From the NCBI RefSeq assembly GCF_025370935.1, contig NC_133501.1, positions 7,670,902 to 7,734,901 on the forward strand: a stretch of DNA of 64,000 bases, in the 5' to 3' direction. Shown here in pieces: positions 1 through 11,879 of this stretch (the first letter of the stretch is position 1; every line of letters starts with the position of its first letter). The notes beneath the pieces are model-generated. The model was not told the DNA's origin. It searched no databases and saw nothing but the letters and a program-made list of their open reading frames with translations. The translations under genes and the position numbers were made by a program. This stretch comes from Choristoneura fumiferana. Taxonomy: Eukaryota; Arthropoda; Insecta; Lepidoptera; Tortricidae.

Positions 1-1974
1 TTCAATACAATTCCGCACATTATTATCGATAAGCAGCCGCGGTGGCATCATGGACCATGACCTCTCAAGCAGCCATCTGCTGCACCTCAGAATAAGCATA
101 CATGAAATTATAAATAAGCATACACAACTCGAAGTTCTCCACAATCCTTTCAGCCTCCGCTGGAAATAATTTTATGCCCGTTCCCAACCCTCTCCACATT
201 TTTGCCACATCATTAGAATTCACAAAGTTTTCCACCCCTAGGACTAGCGAAAACTAGACTCGGCCCTGCATCAAAGGTAATTCGGGAGGCCAGATTTAAA
301 ACGTCCCCCATGCTACATCCTCTTAATGAAAGGTCAACGATGCCGCCCTTTCCTAATTTATTCCGAGCACCTCCCCATTGTACCTCTCTTAATATATTCA
401 TTACAAAAATAATTAATATAAGAAGATAATAATTACTGCGAGAGTAGCTTAATAATTTCAGGCGAAGGTACGAGTAGACGGATTATTTGTTTTATTTATT
501 TTAAGTATCTATTCAGTTTTCTTGTGAGATGCCTAAATCTGGTATCGAAAAAGAAAGTAACCATTTTTTTCGACTTTAGTAGGTACTCGTTCAGTTGACA
601 AAACAGAACCTTATAAGAGCACTTTGTTGTCCGTCTGGCTGTTTGTTCAGTTCATCTGTCAAAACCATTTTTCTATGGAAATCCTGAAAATTAACCCCAG
701 CGGGTCGTGACTCGAGAGCGGCTCAACTTTATTTTTACCCAGTGACCTAAATAGCGGATTGATCTAAATGAACTAATTCGTATTCTCAGTGACAAGGGAA
801 TGAAATCTTATGAGCTCCGGACCTTCTAGGAGAGAAGCATTGCTCATTGTTTAGATATTAACGTTGTCTATTGTGTTATATAACCTATTGTACGGTATAT
901 ATCTCACGGGTCTCACGTTATGCAATAATATTGCAAGCAGATTTGGTGACATTTGCGTGGTTATGAGCAGCGATTCAGTTTGACTGCATTCATAATTATG
1001 TATTAATTATGTATTATGTGTTAATTATTGGTCTAGTATAAACTAGACCCCGCCCCGGCTTCTCACTAGTGCAACTTAACAAAAAAGAGGTAAAGAAATA
1101 AAGAAAGTTTGCAAGCAAAGGAGGTAGGTAACTTAAATTATTTTATCCAAAACCCGACTACATAAAAAACTAAAAAGGAAAACAAGTCTAGTAGAATAAT
1201 TTATTAAATCAGGTGTTACTTTGCGGAGGTCCATATCAATGAACAAAAAAAATTAGAAAGTCGCGGGTGAGTAAAAATTTTTTTAGTTCATTTAAGTCTA
1301 ATAGACTATCTGTTAAGTAACTATAATTCAACAGTCGGAACCCGTCCAAATCTTGACTAGGTTAAAAATGGTCGGTTTTGGGTTTCGATTGTTAAAATTT
1401 AAGTTGCTAAACAGAGTCCTACTTTATTGGTTTTACTTTATAAACGGTACATTTTTTATTTAAAACAAATTAAGGCAGTCTAGTTTTTTAATTAATATAA
1501 TTTACTACCTAATCTTCCTCAAAATTACAAACGCGCGGAACCAGGCAATTTCACAAGTAAAATATTATTATATAATGTAGGTATGTATGTATAATTATTA
1601 TAACCTTTCTTTTGAACACTCTATCTATCAATTGAAACCATACTAAAATCCGTTACGTACCTAATTTAAAAGATCTAAGCGTATACATGACGTATGGCGG
1701 TAATCGACTTTGTATAAGTAAGATATAGACATAATAAAGTGTGTTGCAATAATAAACGAAAATTTCCCTACGGGTGTCTGCTGCTGGCGACATTGAAAAT
1801 GCAAAAGCTTCTCAAATGGGAATCCATTATTCCTAATTATAAAGGATTTTGTAGCTAGCTGAACAAGATTAATAAGATGGTTAATATCTCAGTGGCGGTT
1901 AACTCGCTAGAGATATTTTTTCTGGAAAATTTCAACTTATGATTATAATTATATATCTACTTAGGGACGCTGTT
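1..1974. other. AT-rich DNA without a recognised gene
   Basis: Short reading frames only, with no domain, splice-flanked exon or codon bias that I can recognise. The first 60 bases resemble part of a tRNA-derived SINE ('CTCTCAAGCAG' motif, compare the copy at 37291). Around 1199-1310 on the minus strand there is a fragment of the fold-back repeat family that is complete at 34894-35373 (shared 'TTTGCGGAGGTCCATATCAA'). The rest is anonymous. Confidence 0.5.
1199..1310 (-). repeat. Fragment of fold-back repeat family (34894-type)
   Basis: It contains the reverse complement of the 3' end of the elements at 31425-31722 and 34894-35373, including the core 'TTTGCGGAGGTCCATATCAA' followed by a remnant of 'GTCGCGGGTGAG'. 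It is diverged and partial, so it is an old copy. Confidence 0.6.
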
Positions 1975-2101
1975 TTGCAATAGTGTGTTGACCCTGATTA
2001 ATTTTGCAATACAATTTCAACCTTGTCTTAAATGATCTAACAGTGTTGACATTGTATTGCAGAATTAGAGTGAGTTGACTCAGTATTGCAAAACAGCGTC
2101 C
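1975..2101. mobile_element. MITE-like inverted-repeat element
   Basis: About 127 bp bounded by inverted repeats: GGACGCTGTTTTGCAATA at the left and TATTGCAAAACAGCGTCC at the right. The interior has no coding potential. The transposon superfamily is not assigned. Confidence 0.7.
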
Positions 2102-2250
2102 TGGCAGACCTCCCAACAGGTAGACCGACTACAGTTGCTGGCTAGCGGTGGAGGCATGTGGCATATCGCTGTGCATTATGGTGCTCTAAAGGGGATGTAT
2201 TTGTTCAACATTAGACGTATTTTCGTAATCTGTGCCGTATCGGGTTTTAG

Positions 2251-2470
2251 AATAGGATGGACTCATCTCTTACCGTGGGTGTCATAATAGGATGAACTCA
2301 TCTCTTACCGTGGGTTCATAATAGGATGAACTCATCTCTTACCGTGGGTGTCATAATAGGATGAACTCATCTCTTACCGTGGGTGTCATAATAGGATGAA
2401 CTCATCTCTTACCGTGGGTGTCATAATAGGATGAACTCATCTCTTACCGTGGGTGTCAATAGGATGGACT
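2251..2470. repeat. 35-bp minisatellite, about six copies
   Basis: Head-to-tail repeats of a unit containing 'ATAGGATGAACTCATC' and 'TCTTACCGTGGGTGTCAT'; one unit is a base shorter. The unit resembles a segment of a dispersed repeat seen near 4915 ('CCCGTGGATGTCGTAAAAGG'), so the array probably arose by amplification inside an old transposon copy. The downstream flank continues with 'GGCGACTAAGGGACC' from the same family. Confidence 0.85.
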
Positions 2471-2544
2471 GATCTCTTATCGTGGATGCCATAAAAGGCG
2501 ACTAAGGGACCTATGTGAGAGTGGGCAGCAGCACTCTATATTGC

Positions 2545-3010
2545 CAACTAGAGTTTACCCACGGCTTCGCACGCGTAAACTATTGGATCTGGTAGTTACA
2601 ATTGAAATTCCGGGATTTTATAAAATTCCCCTGGGAATTCACAAAATTTATAACGTAGTCTTCATTGAAGTTGTATTAGGAAAAACTGTTCAAAATTTCA
2701 AGACTCTAAACCCAGCGGTTGAAATTTTAAGATTTTATCCCGATCCCGTGGGAACATCGGGATCAAAAGTAGCCTGTGCTATTCTAGAGGTCCAGCTACC
2801 TACATACCTACTTTCATGACTCTAAGCCCAGCGGTTGTTATTTCGAGATTGTATCCCTATCCCGTGGGAATATCGGGATAAAAAGTATCCTATTTTTTAG
2901 TCCAGGTTATAAACCAACTTTTTGCAAGATTTCATCCAAATCTGTCTATCCGTTGCAGCGTGAAGAAGTAACAAACATACTTACTCACAGACTTTCGCAT
3001 TTACAATAAT
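2545..3010. repeat. Dispersed repeat with CCGCGGCTTCGC / CCCGTGGGAATATCGGG cores
   Basis: It starts with 'GTTTACCCACGGCTTCGCAC' and carries two diverged copies of 'CCCGTGGGAAYATCGGGAT' with 'CTAAACCCAGCGGTTG'. Related stretches occur at 7320-8060, 11085-11290, 11880-12300, 21830-22030, 40250-40475 and 51225-51655. It is a common lepidopteran interspersed repeat. The short ORF across it is not credible as a gene. Confidence 0.7.
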
Positions 3011-3048
3011 TAGTAGGAAGGATTACGAACTCCGGACTCCAGCCCCCT

Positions 3049-3153
3049 GTACCACAAAAGTTAAAAGCGCTAAAATTCGACAAAATTATAACATTTTATT
3101 AAGATAAACTTAACAATTTTGTCGATTTGTAGCACTTGTAACTTTTGTGGTAC
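3049..3153. mobile_element. MITE-like hairpin element
   Basis: About 105 bp with inverted ends: GTACCACAAAAGTTA at the left and AACTTTTGTGGTAC at the right. Inner arms also pair through 'CGACAAAATT' and 'AATTTTGTCG'. Non-coding. Confidence 0.65.
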
Positions 3154-3275
3154 CAGCTCCAGCTCTGGGGTGTGGGAAGCAAAGAGAAACCACCACACTA
3201 TTTTTCCACTAAAGTTGTCAAGAATCTCGCTACTGATCCCCATCCGACAACAATGACCGCCCTGTCAAGACCCCC

Positions 3276-3413
3276 CCGTTTCACCATCCATTATTTAAAT
3301 TTACCTGACTAATAAAATGTGATGCCGTCTCTTATTGTTTTGTTCGAATAGGCAGAGACAGCATCACATTTAACCGTCAAATTAAATTAGTCAACGAGTG
3401 GTGAAACAGCCCC
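3276..3413. mobile_element. Palindromic MITE, GTGAAACAGCCCC family (copy 1)
   Basis: About 138 bp with the ends 'GTTTCACCATCCA' and 'GTGGTGAAACAGCCCC' and the inner palindrome 'GATGCCGTCTC...' to '...GACAGCATCACATT'. The same family recurs at 20857, 28373, 39855, 48293 and 61531. This copy is diverged in its arms. Confidence 0.75.
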
Positions 3414-4880
3414 GAAGGGCAAAACGTCTTTTAACTAGCAACGATTGTGTTGACGATGTAAGCCATAAGTTACAGTTAAAATGATGTGGCTAAAATGGCA
3501 AAAATGGAAACTTTTCAGTTTCTCCATTTCCGTCTGTCTTTCTGTCCGAGGCTTAACACAGAGGCTCTTAGCATCAGAAAACTGTAATTTTGTTGGAACT
3601 TCGGTGCTCCGATAACAGGTTAAGTTTGCAAGGTCAAGATATTCCAAGGGCCTATACCTTCATATTAATTAACTCGATATTACTTATCATATTGTCCAAT
3701 GGCGTACTTTAATATAATACTACCCTAATTAGTCTCGATGTAATCTGTAGCAATTTACGTGACTCGTTAAACGATATCTGACGTTAAATGTAAGTTCATT
3801 ACAGCTTCGTGATTCATCTCGCCTTGTCTCGCTAATTAAGGTCTAATCCTTATCGATCCATATAGTCAGCTGAAATTAGATTTATCTGCCGTTATTTATC
3901 GTTAACCATAGAAACTTGGTTTTATCGAAATGATGAACGCTTTGTTCGGTAAATTACTAAAGCATTAGGGGTTTTGTTTGATACCAATAGGACCGAAATG
4001 AATGAAAACCTAAGGGTATTCGTACTATGGTTTTTCTGCGCAGAGATTCTATTCTTTGTACAAGACAAGAAGAAATAGCACTATCTTGTGTTCATTCCAA
4101 AGTGAGGAAAAATCTAAACAACCGCTAGGATGGTCGGCAGAGATAATTATATAATCAAAGATCTCCAAATAACTTTCTATGCGACTTCCTTGTCAAAAAA
4201 ACCTTTGTCAATGTATATTTGCTATCATTGACTCTACTGCCACTTCCAATGTTGACTATATAAATTTAATTCTGTAATTGTGCTATTTTTTTCACGTTTG
4301 CAAAGATATTGTTATGTCAATCCAATTTATAGAAAGGCTAAACAAAGACGCCATTAACCCGACCTAACATTAACATTAATCTATTGCAAAATAATTAATC
4401 TGTTAAGTAAATCGATTAATTTATTAATTGAATAGATCAAAGTATTTTTGTCTATTTTATTATTTAAAATACTTGATTTTAATTCCAAAGACTGTTTGTT
4501 TATTCAATTATAAAAACTGTTACTATTTTTTAATTTTAAGGTAAATAAATAATAATCGCTTATTCAATCGAGTATTAATCGATTTTTATGACAAATTTTC
4601 CACCATCTCTACGCTAGTCTATGCTACGAGTACTACAGATACAGATTATAAGTACACGAGTTTCATTCAAGAAATAACGTCAGATTTTGACGAAGATTTT
4701 TCAAATGAAAATTAAATATTGAAATCAAGTGAATTTTGGTGATTAGAAGTCTAGTTAAAAGACACAAATTATAGATAAATGTGTTATTGATGCAATCCAG
4801 TGGGTGTTTATACAAGAATTTTGATGAAATCGGTTTGTTTCCATAAATTAGATTGACATAATGTATTTATAGTCTGTTAA
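3414..4880. other. AT-rich DNA without a recognised gene
   Basis: No supported exon, RNA gene or clear repeat. There are isolated short ORFs only. Confidence 0.4.
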
Positions 4881-4889
4881 AGTCTGTGC

Positions 4890-5215
4890 CGTGCCCGGTT
4901 TTATATTACGACGTTGGTCTACCCGTGGATGTCGTAAAAGGCGACTAAGGGCCCTGACATGAAAGTGGGCAGCAGCGCTTCCTATTGCCAATACGAACTC
5001 CGGAGTCCAGTACTGCGATGTGGAAGGCATGAAAAACCAGCACAATACTTTTTTATATATAAGAGGGGGAAAACGAGCATGAGGGTCACCTGATGGGAAG
5101 CAATCACAACCGCCCATGGACCCCTGTCAACACGAGGGGTGTTCAAGTGCATTGCCGGCCCTTTGAGAGACTGATAAGCTCGTTTTTTAAAGATCCCTAA
5201 GTTGTACCGCTCCGG
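4890..5215. repeat. Degenerate LINE/SINE fragment
   Basis: It carries the segment 'GTCGTAAAAGGCGACTAAGG' seen also after the array at 2470, then 'GAGGGTCACCTGATGGGAAG' and 'AACCGCCCATGG', a diverged reverse-strand relative of the SINE family at 20224 and 55012. Several overlapping frames cross it, none resembling a known protein. Confidence 0.5.
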
Positions 5216-5234
5216 AAATACTGTCCCAGGAAGC

Positions 5235-5310
5235 TGGTAGGTACAGCTGGTGGTGGCTGGTGGCTGGCTGGTGCAGGTGGCTGGAAGGTGGTGGGTGGTG
5301 GAAGCTGGAT
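5235..5310. repeat. GGTGGCTG-rich low-complexity tract
   Basis: Imperfect runs of GGTGG and GGCTGG on the plus strand, about 75 bp. It creates the proline/threonine-rich minus-strand ORF, which is not credible as a gene. Confidence 0.6.
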
Positions 5311-5329
5311 ACTTTTCGAAGAAAGTCGT

Positions 5330-6596
5330 CATGAAGGTTCAATACTGAATCATCAATCGATGACCACGATCACTCTATCTGGAGTGTTGTAGTGACTTAG
5401 AAGTTACAAAAAAATTAAAATGGCAACTGGACCAACGTCGAAAATAACTCTGATGAATTATTTTACTAAACTACAGTCTGTTCTGTTCTGTACAGTTTGT
5501 CTACAGTCCTATTGAAAAAGATGGCGTTAACTCGTTTAAGATGGGTTAACTAATGTCATCTGCGAGTATAGGCTGCATACGTTGTGGATAGATCCTTAAT
5601 GTTTCCCTAAAAATAAAAAAATAAATTATTTGTATCTTAAGGACGCCTGAATTTTAATTAGGTATTCCACGTTTGCCAGATCTCCAGTGGACGTAAGTAT
5701 TAAGTTTCTAGTTATGCACCAACCTACAAATAATAAGACAAACTTGAGCAAGCAACTTTGATCATAAACGCTGTCAAGAAGTAAATGGAGATGCATTTTA
5801 TGGATACTGAAAACTGATTGGAATAACATTGAGCAATACCCATCTGTTTGAGCCTATAAAGTTGGATGGAGTATTTTGATTTCAAATGGGAAGTACTTCG
5901 CCACCCATCCAACCTCCGCACACGTCCTGCTCTATGACGAAACATATAGAGTAAAAAAGGAAAAAGAGTCGTCTGTCAACTACGACAGCAGCGCTTCGCT
6001 CCACGTATTTTTCGCAGCATATATTTAATTTATTTTTAAAAACCACCGGAAGATTTAGAGCTATACAAGACAGCAGCAATTGCATCATCAAGTGCTTCTG
6101 GAGTTAAAGTGAATACCAACTTTTCAGTTAAAATTTTCCATCCGCCTATTAGGTAAAACTACAGATTGTTTTAGGCCAACCTTAATACAGTCCACTAAAC
6201 CCGTAAACCATCCATAATTATATTACGGCTCCAAAATTAATTATTGGCAATCGGACCATCATGAAGCAGCTCTCCGCGTTTAATAAAAAAACTGGCAAAG
6301 GCAAGGAAAAAAACATGTGTTTGTATAATAACCCCCTGTCAATTTCAACTTTATTTTGCTTTTATCAGCTTTTTTTTGGCGAACACAGTCCTTTAGTAAT
6401 ATAACACGTAGTAAAAATTCCAAATACCTATCTACATACAAGGAATCCTTGAAATGGGTGGTAATTTCGTATTTCAAACATGTTTAAACTCTTGTACACG
6501 AACGCCGAAAACCTAAACTCGTTTAATTGGCATGCGGATTCGTATAATATTAAAGTTACTGTTGGCAAGAGTTGTGCGAAACGCGAAACAGAAATT
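5330..6596. other. AT-rich DNA without a recognised gene
   Basis: Only short unsupported frames; no repeat family that I can name. Confidence 0.35.
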
Positions 6597-6713
6597 CAGC
6601 GAAGACTCATGCATATTTATCACGATCGATTGAGTAAGTGGTGAGTTGTAAACAGAAACAGCGAAGACTCATGCATATTTATCACGATCGATTGAGTAAG
6701 TGGTGAGTTGTAG
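6597..6713. repeat. 62-bp tandem duplication
   Basis: Two almost perfect copies, at 6597 and 6659, of a unit beginning 'CAGCGAAGACTCATGC' and ending 'GTGGTGAGTTGTA', joined by a short AACAGAAA spacer. The near identity suggests a recent duplication. Function is unknown. Confidence 0.85.
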
Positions 6714-7055
6714 CTGAAACGTCGTTGGTTAGGGTATTTAGTATTTAGGTACTCGTAGAGCATGTATTCGATTCAAAATTGCCACAGAAGTACTCTAAAT
6801 TCTGCAAAAACGCATGATTTTTAATGGTTAAGTTTAAAGAGTCACCAGATCTACTACATTTTTGTTAGCCTATACTTACTACAGTGTCATACTGCTGGGC
6901 GAAGTAGTCATTTTCCTCGCCCCGTCATCATGGCTGGTCATCCACCAAAAACACTTCTTACCACCAAAACTAATAAATGACAAACAAAATAAAATAACAT
7001 CCCCATTCTACATTTTCTATTTGAAATAAATGACTTATGACTTATGACGAAATTC

Positions 7056-7155
7056 NNNNNNNNNNNNNNNNNNNNNNNNNNNNNNNNNNNNNNNNNNNNN
7101 NNNNNNNNNNNNNNNNNNNNNNNNNNNNNNNNNNNNNNNNNNNNNNNNNNNNNNN
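7056..7155. other. Assembly gap (100 N)
   Basis: Exactly one hundred unresolved bases, the usual placeholder for a gap of unknown length. The flanks are AT-rich and non-coding. Confidence 0.98.
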
Positions 7156-7319
7156 CTTCTCTTATTCTTATAAAAAAAAAACACTAATAGGAAGCTACAG
7201 TTTATCTGACATTAGCTAACTTCTTTATCCTCGGGAAAATGCAAAATTTCTGAGCAATAGGAATAAGTGTATTCTACATTTAGCAATTTAAAAAAAAGCC
7301 ACACCGTTTCTGATTGAAA

Positions 7320-8235
7320 TAAGCTATTTTTATCTCGAGAAAGTGTAAAGTTCCCGCGGGATGGAAATAACTGATTTGACATATTTAAAAAATCTTAATA
7401 TTTAGAAAGGGTAGCTTTCTATTTGAAAGAGTTTCTTAAATGAGCCCCAAAGTCGTACACCTACCTATTTCTATCCTGAGGAATTTTGCATTTTCCTAAA
7501 GAAAAAGTAGCCTATCTCAATTAGGGATAGTGCAGCTTTCTATTAATGAAAGAATGAAAGAATTAAAATATCAAACTCGAAGTTGAAGCTATTTATTTCT
7601 ATCCCGCGGGAATTTATCATTTTACCGAAAAAAATTTAGTCTTTGTCTTTGTCCTTCTATTAGTACTTAAATAATTTTAAAAAACAGCCCGATGTTGAAT
7701 TTACGTATTTCTATCCTATGGGAATTTATCATTTTTTTGAAGAAAAAGTAGATTATGTAAATCAGGAATAATGTAGCTTACTGTTGGTGAAAGAATTTTA
7801 AATATCTGCTTAGTAGTTTCAGAGATTTCCGCCTACAAACAAACACAAAGTTTAGATATTTCCCTATCCCATGAGAATTCCGGAAAATCTATTCTCAGTG
7901 CACTTCTTTGATTCCCAAGGAATACATCTGCCACCTATCTATCAACACAGTATTATTTTATATTAGCTAGTCAGTACAAAAAAATATTCCCTATCCCGCG
8001 GAAATTTCGGAAATTATCTTCTTTATGTAACTTTACAACCCTCAAGGATCACAAATGCTAGATATAAAATTCCTGTATTTGCTTTAAAAAAACAAATCCC
8101 TTTTTAGTGTACCTCTATGGTACTCAAGGTATATGCGTGCCAAATTTCAAGTCTTTAGCTTCAGCAGTTTGGGCTGTGCGTTGATATATAAGTCAGTCAG
8201 TCAGTTAGAAATTTGAATTTTATATGTATATATAG
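7320..8235. repeat. Tandem/degenerate copies of the CCCGYGGGAAT dispersed repeat
   Basis: At least four diverged stretches of 'TTTCTATCCCGYGGGAATTT' followed by 'AAAAAGTAG' blocks, spaced roughly 130-150 bp, then 'GTCAGTCAGTCAGTTAG' near 8190. It belongs to the family at 2545 and 11880. No coding potential. Confidence 0.65.
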
Positions 8236-8668
8236 ATAGTAAATAACCTTTTTTCCTCAGGAATCTTTGCCAAATATCATAGGTGGTACTCATTAATGTC
8301 AGGATCCCAATAAGTGAAAATACAGCGCTGGAAAAAAAAAGAGTTACTGCTCCACCTGCACATTAACATTAGTCTTCATCTAGTAGTACCTACATGGCGA
8401 TGTAATCAGCCGCAACCAACGGCTTGTCTCCGCGCAGTCTGCAAAATTCTGTGTCATAGTTAAAATGGCCTATTTTATTGTTTAAAAGTGGGGCCAAAAC
8501 GTCATCCACTGAACACGCTTTGGGAATACACAGTGCCAGCGAAATGGATACTGCGTTAAAATGTATAAGTTCGTCTGTCCTGAAATCACAGAAAAATTTA
8601 AAGTTAAATCGTCAAAATTATTTGACTTGTTGTTTTTTTTTAAAATATGGCTTTGTCCATTGGAGGAA

Positions 8669-9087
8669 AATGAGGGCTATCGCGAATGAAATTCGCCGCT
8701 AGAGGCGCTAGTGTAGCGTGAGGTCTCCGAAATGTCAAATCTCATAGTTTTTGGGTGAGCTACGCGGATTTATTTATAATTAGAATAATGTGAATTTTTG
8801 CATATCTGAAATTAATTATGGCAAATATGCGTTCCGGGGCAATGAATGTATGTGTTTTGGGACAGTTTTGTCTTCGGAACCTTTGTCCTCCCTTTTTTCC
8901 GAACAAAACGGGGACTTTGCAACACTGTGGCATGCTCGATATTTTTATGCTACGGTTTTAAGGTGTATAAAATATGATTTTAATCTAAACTTTTTTCACG
9001 CCCGTAATAACAGACTTTGAAAGCCATACTTAAAAACCTCACGCAACAGTGCGCCATCTAGTGAGACAAAAAAACGATAGCCTCATT
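8669..9087. mobile_element. AATGAGGGCTATCG-ended element (copy 1)
   Basis: About 419 bp bounded by AATGAGGGCTATCG and CGATAGCCTCATT, with subterminal 'GCCGCTAGAGGCGCTAGTG' and 'GTGCGCCATCTAGTGAG'. A nearly identical element is at 63344-63769, and longer variants are at 31025-31969 and 58533-59214. The interior encodes nothing recognisable, so it is a non-autonomous DNA element by structure. Confidence 0.8.
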
Positions 9088-9360
9088 GGGAATGGATGAA
9101 ATTTTTAGAAACGCTTGAAACTTTTTTTATCGATAGGAATAACCTTTCTTGAACCTTTCTAATTAACAAAAAAAAACAGATTTTTAAGTAACGTCAATTA
9201 ATTAAAAAAAATGAAAGAGTTTTCTTTACCGACAAATTACGATAGTCCGGTCGGTTACGGGTTGTTCTATAGCCCAGAACAAAAAACTTCAAAAAAGAAT
9301 TTATGTGTCTTCGACTCGTTCGTTTTGACAGGTGCCACACTTTACCGGCCCACCGGCTCG

Positions 9361-9475
9361 GATAATACCGACATGGAATTACCGACCCTGTTTTTCATGT
9401 ACACACCCATAGAAGCTCATGTCAGTTTCTATGGGCGTGTACATGAAAAACAGGGTCGGTATTTCCATGTATCCG
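9361..9475. mobile_element. Fold-back element centred near 9420
   Basis: Near-perfect inverted arms: 'TACCGACCCTGTTTTTCATG' and its complement, joined by a short loop around 'AAGCTCATGTCAGTTTCT'. Half-copies lie at 38880-38935 and 49345-49430. The DNA or RNA would form a hairpin with arms of about 45 bp. Confidence 0.75.
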
Positions 9476-9488
9476 GAACGTTCCATGT

Positions 9489-9660
9489 TTTTTTTTATTC
9501 GACTGGATGGCAAACGAGCAATGGGTCTCCTGATGGTAAGGATCACCACCGCCCATAAACATCTGCAACACCAGGGTATTGCAGACGCGTTGCCAACCTT
9601 AGAGTTCTAGATGGGATACCTCACGTGCCAGTAATTTCACCGGCTGTATGTATTCTGGGA
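9489..9660 (-). mobile_element. SINE, GGTGGTAGGACC family, partial
   Basis: Reverse-strand copy starting at its A-rich tail ('TTTTTTTATTCGACTGGATG') and containing 'CACCACCGCCCATAAACATC'. It lacks the promoter-side end that is present at 20224 and 55012, and adjoins the fold-back element immediately to its left. Confidence 0.75.
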
Positions 9661-9885
9661 CATGTTTGTTATGGAGCAAAATATACCCCGCTCCCCCTTC
9701 TCCCGGGTCCCTCCTCACGCCTTCGAAAGTGTCCCGGATTGAGGTTATTTTCTAAAAACCATTAAACTACATAACAATTAGGGTGAAATAATAAATAATA
9801 CTTATGTACGAAAATTATAATAAGAGGTATAATATTGTTGGGGATTAGTCTATGGGAGTTGCAGAGAAGGAAGAAATTTTTTTAA

Positions 9886-9945
9886 AAAACCGGTCAAGAG
9901 CGTGTCGGACATGCCTAAGATAGGGTTCCGTAGCCGTTACGCAAA
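9886..9945 (-). repeat. Dispersed repeat fragment (CGGTCAAGAGCGTGTCGGAC)
   Basis: 'AAAACCGGTCAAGAGCGTGT' and 'AGATAGGGTTCCGTAGCC' recur in reverse complement at 18715-18775. The repeat is short and common in Lepidoptera, with no coding function visible. Confidence 0.6.
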
Positions 9946-10199
9946 AATCAAGTAATATATATTTATATACATTATAACTAATGTATTACACATCAAGTTT
10001 AACACATCAGTGTACATTATAAACAATTTCCCGTGTTTAATTATAATGTATGTGATCCCCATGGAAATCAATTTCCGAAAAATGACAAACTTAAATAAGT
10101 AAGAAAGGGTGGTTTTAACTGCTCTATATAAATCAATGAAAACTCAACGAGTACGTACACTTCGCGTGATGGATTGCTATGCTACTAAGATTGTCATTT

Positions 10200-10620
10200 T
10201 CTACTACACAAATCCTTCCGATTCGACCCGGAACGGGCGCCGGAGCGGGGGAGCAGCGGTGGTGGCGGCAGCTGTGCTGGTGGTGATGGAAGTGTACCTC
10301 CATCTTCCTCCTCGTCTGCCCCGATACCCTCACACGTTGCTGTGTGGAGAACGGCGTCCATCGGGGACAGGTCCAGCCTAGGGATGGTCGGGCGCGAAAG
10401 TAACTAGGTAGACGTCGACACCGAGAAGCGGTCTGCTCTGGCTTCACCCTTACGGTGCCTAAAACTACTGACTTGCGTCGTCTGTTTAGAGACTATTGGG
10501 TCGTCGTCTCAGAGATAGGGGGTCCAGATCAGGATCGTGGCTGGTTCAACAGGTGTGCATTGCTATACAGCCAGTATAATGGGGACTTTTAAACGGGGCA
10601 CGATGCAGGGGGGGATTTTT
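10200..10620. repeat. GC-rich fragment, probably part of a retroelement
   Basis: A sharply GC-rich island (GGGCGCCGGAGCGGGGGAGC and following) in AT-rich surroundings, overlapped by two opposite-strand frames of about 100 codons. Neither frame matches a domain I know. Context and composition suggest a degraded LINE 5' part; a genuine exon is possible but unsupported. Confidence 0.3.
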
Positions 10621-11084
10621 AGGTTAGTGTATTATTTTTTATTCTTTTTAGTTATATATATTGTTAATTTAATGACAGTGTTTAGTTTAATTTAATTTAA
10701 TTTTATCAATTGATTTCATTTAGTTTGATTTAGTTTTAATTTTGTAATTTGACATGTATTGCTATCTGACATTAAATATTTTAGTATTATTATTTGTATT
10801 GCCAAAGTTTTCATTCATTCCAAAAGACCACTCACGCTAACGGAATGCGCGGAATATAGATAATTATGTATGCCGATATGTATGTATAATATGGGGAATG
10901 TAGCGGGAATGGTTTGAAAATTTACATCAACAGCAATTTGGGTTGTTTTGGATGCACGCACACCGGGATAGGGAGAGAGTGGATTACTTTTAACTTCGCC
11001 CCTTAGATTTATTCTAAATGATTTTGATAAATTCCCCATACAAGTATTGCAATTTAATTTTACTCAACTATTATTACAGACTAG

Positions 11085-11290
11085 TTTTACCCGCGGCTTC
11101 GCACGCGTAAACTATTCGGTGTGGTAGCTGCAATTGAAATTTTCGGGATTTTACAAAATTCCCCTGGAATTTCCAATATTTATATCGTGGTCTTCATTGA
11201 GGTTGTGTTGTGAATAACTGTACAAAATTCAAGACTCTAAAACCCAGTGCTGAAGTTTCAAAAATTTTCCCTATCCATATTCAAATGCAA
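11085..11290. repeat. Dispersed repeat with CCCGCGGCTTCGCACGCG
   Basis: Begins 'TTTACCCGCGGCTTCGCACG' and ends near 'AAAACCCAGTGCTGAAG'. Same family as at 2545 and 40250. Confidence 0.7.
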
Positions 11291-11639
11291 AATCCAAATT
11301 CAAATCATTTACTCAGTAAATAGGCCGCAATGGGCACTTTTACACGTCATTTTTTATACTACCTGCGCTTTCGGAAAGACCATCATTGCCAAGATGCGCC
11401 GCAAGAAACTTGGCAGAAAGTCATTTTTTCACAATAAAATATACAAAATAAAATACTTAAAAAACTACAGTATACCTGAGTACTACCTGTCATCTTGCGT
11501 ATGAATGTTATAGTTAGCTTATTTATGTATTGTTATGGTATCTATCTACCTATCTATCTGTTTAGATTTGTTGTGTATGTGTATTGAATTGTTAGTTTAT
11601 GTATTCTTGATACAGCTCTAATCTACTGTAAATTGCACC

Positions 11640-11815
11640 ACTGCTAAAATGTATTCCTTATTTCTGTCCATTGTAAAGTTGCCTGGAAGAGATCGCTCTG
11701 AAGCGATAAGGCCGCCTATTTACCTTAGAAAATCTCTATGTATATACTTGTGTTCTGTACTGTTTACTGTATTGGTGTGCAATAAAGAGTTATTGTATTA
11801 TATTGTATACAATTA
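11640..11815 (+). repeat. 3' tail of a non-LTR retrotransposon
   Basis: Contains 'GCCTGGAAGAGATCGCTCTG', 'AGCGATAAGGCCGCCTATT' and the tail 'GTGCAATAAAGAGTTATTG', a widespread lepidopteran LINE 3' end. A degenerate relative of the last part lies at 29535-29600 ('GTTGTGCAATGAAGAG'). No coding part remains. Confidence 0.65.
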
Positions 11816-11879
11816 AAGAAAAAAATACGAAATAATAATAATAATAATACAGGGATGTATGGGGTCCCTTAGTTACAAA

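Noticed and set aside
10109..10447. Overlapping opposite-strand ORFs of 90 and 104 codons
   Set aside because: GC-rich island; both frames are open because of composition, with no recognisable domain or splice context.
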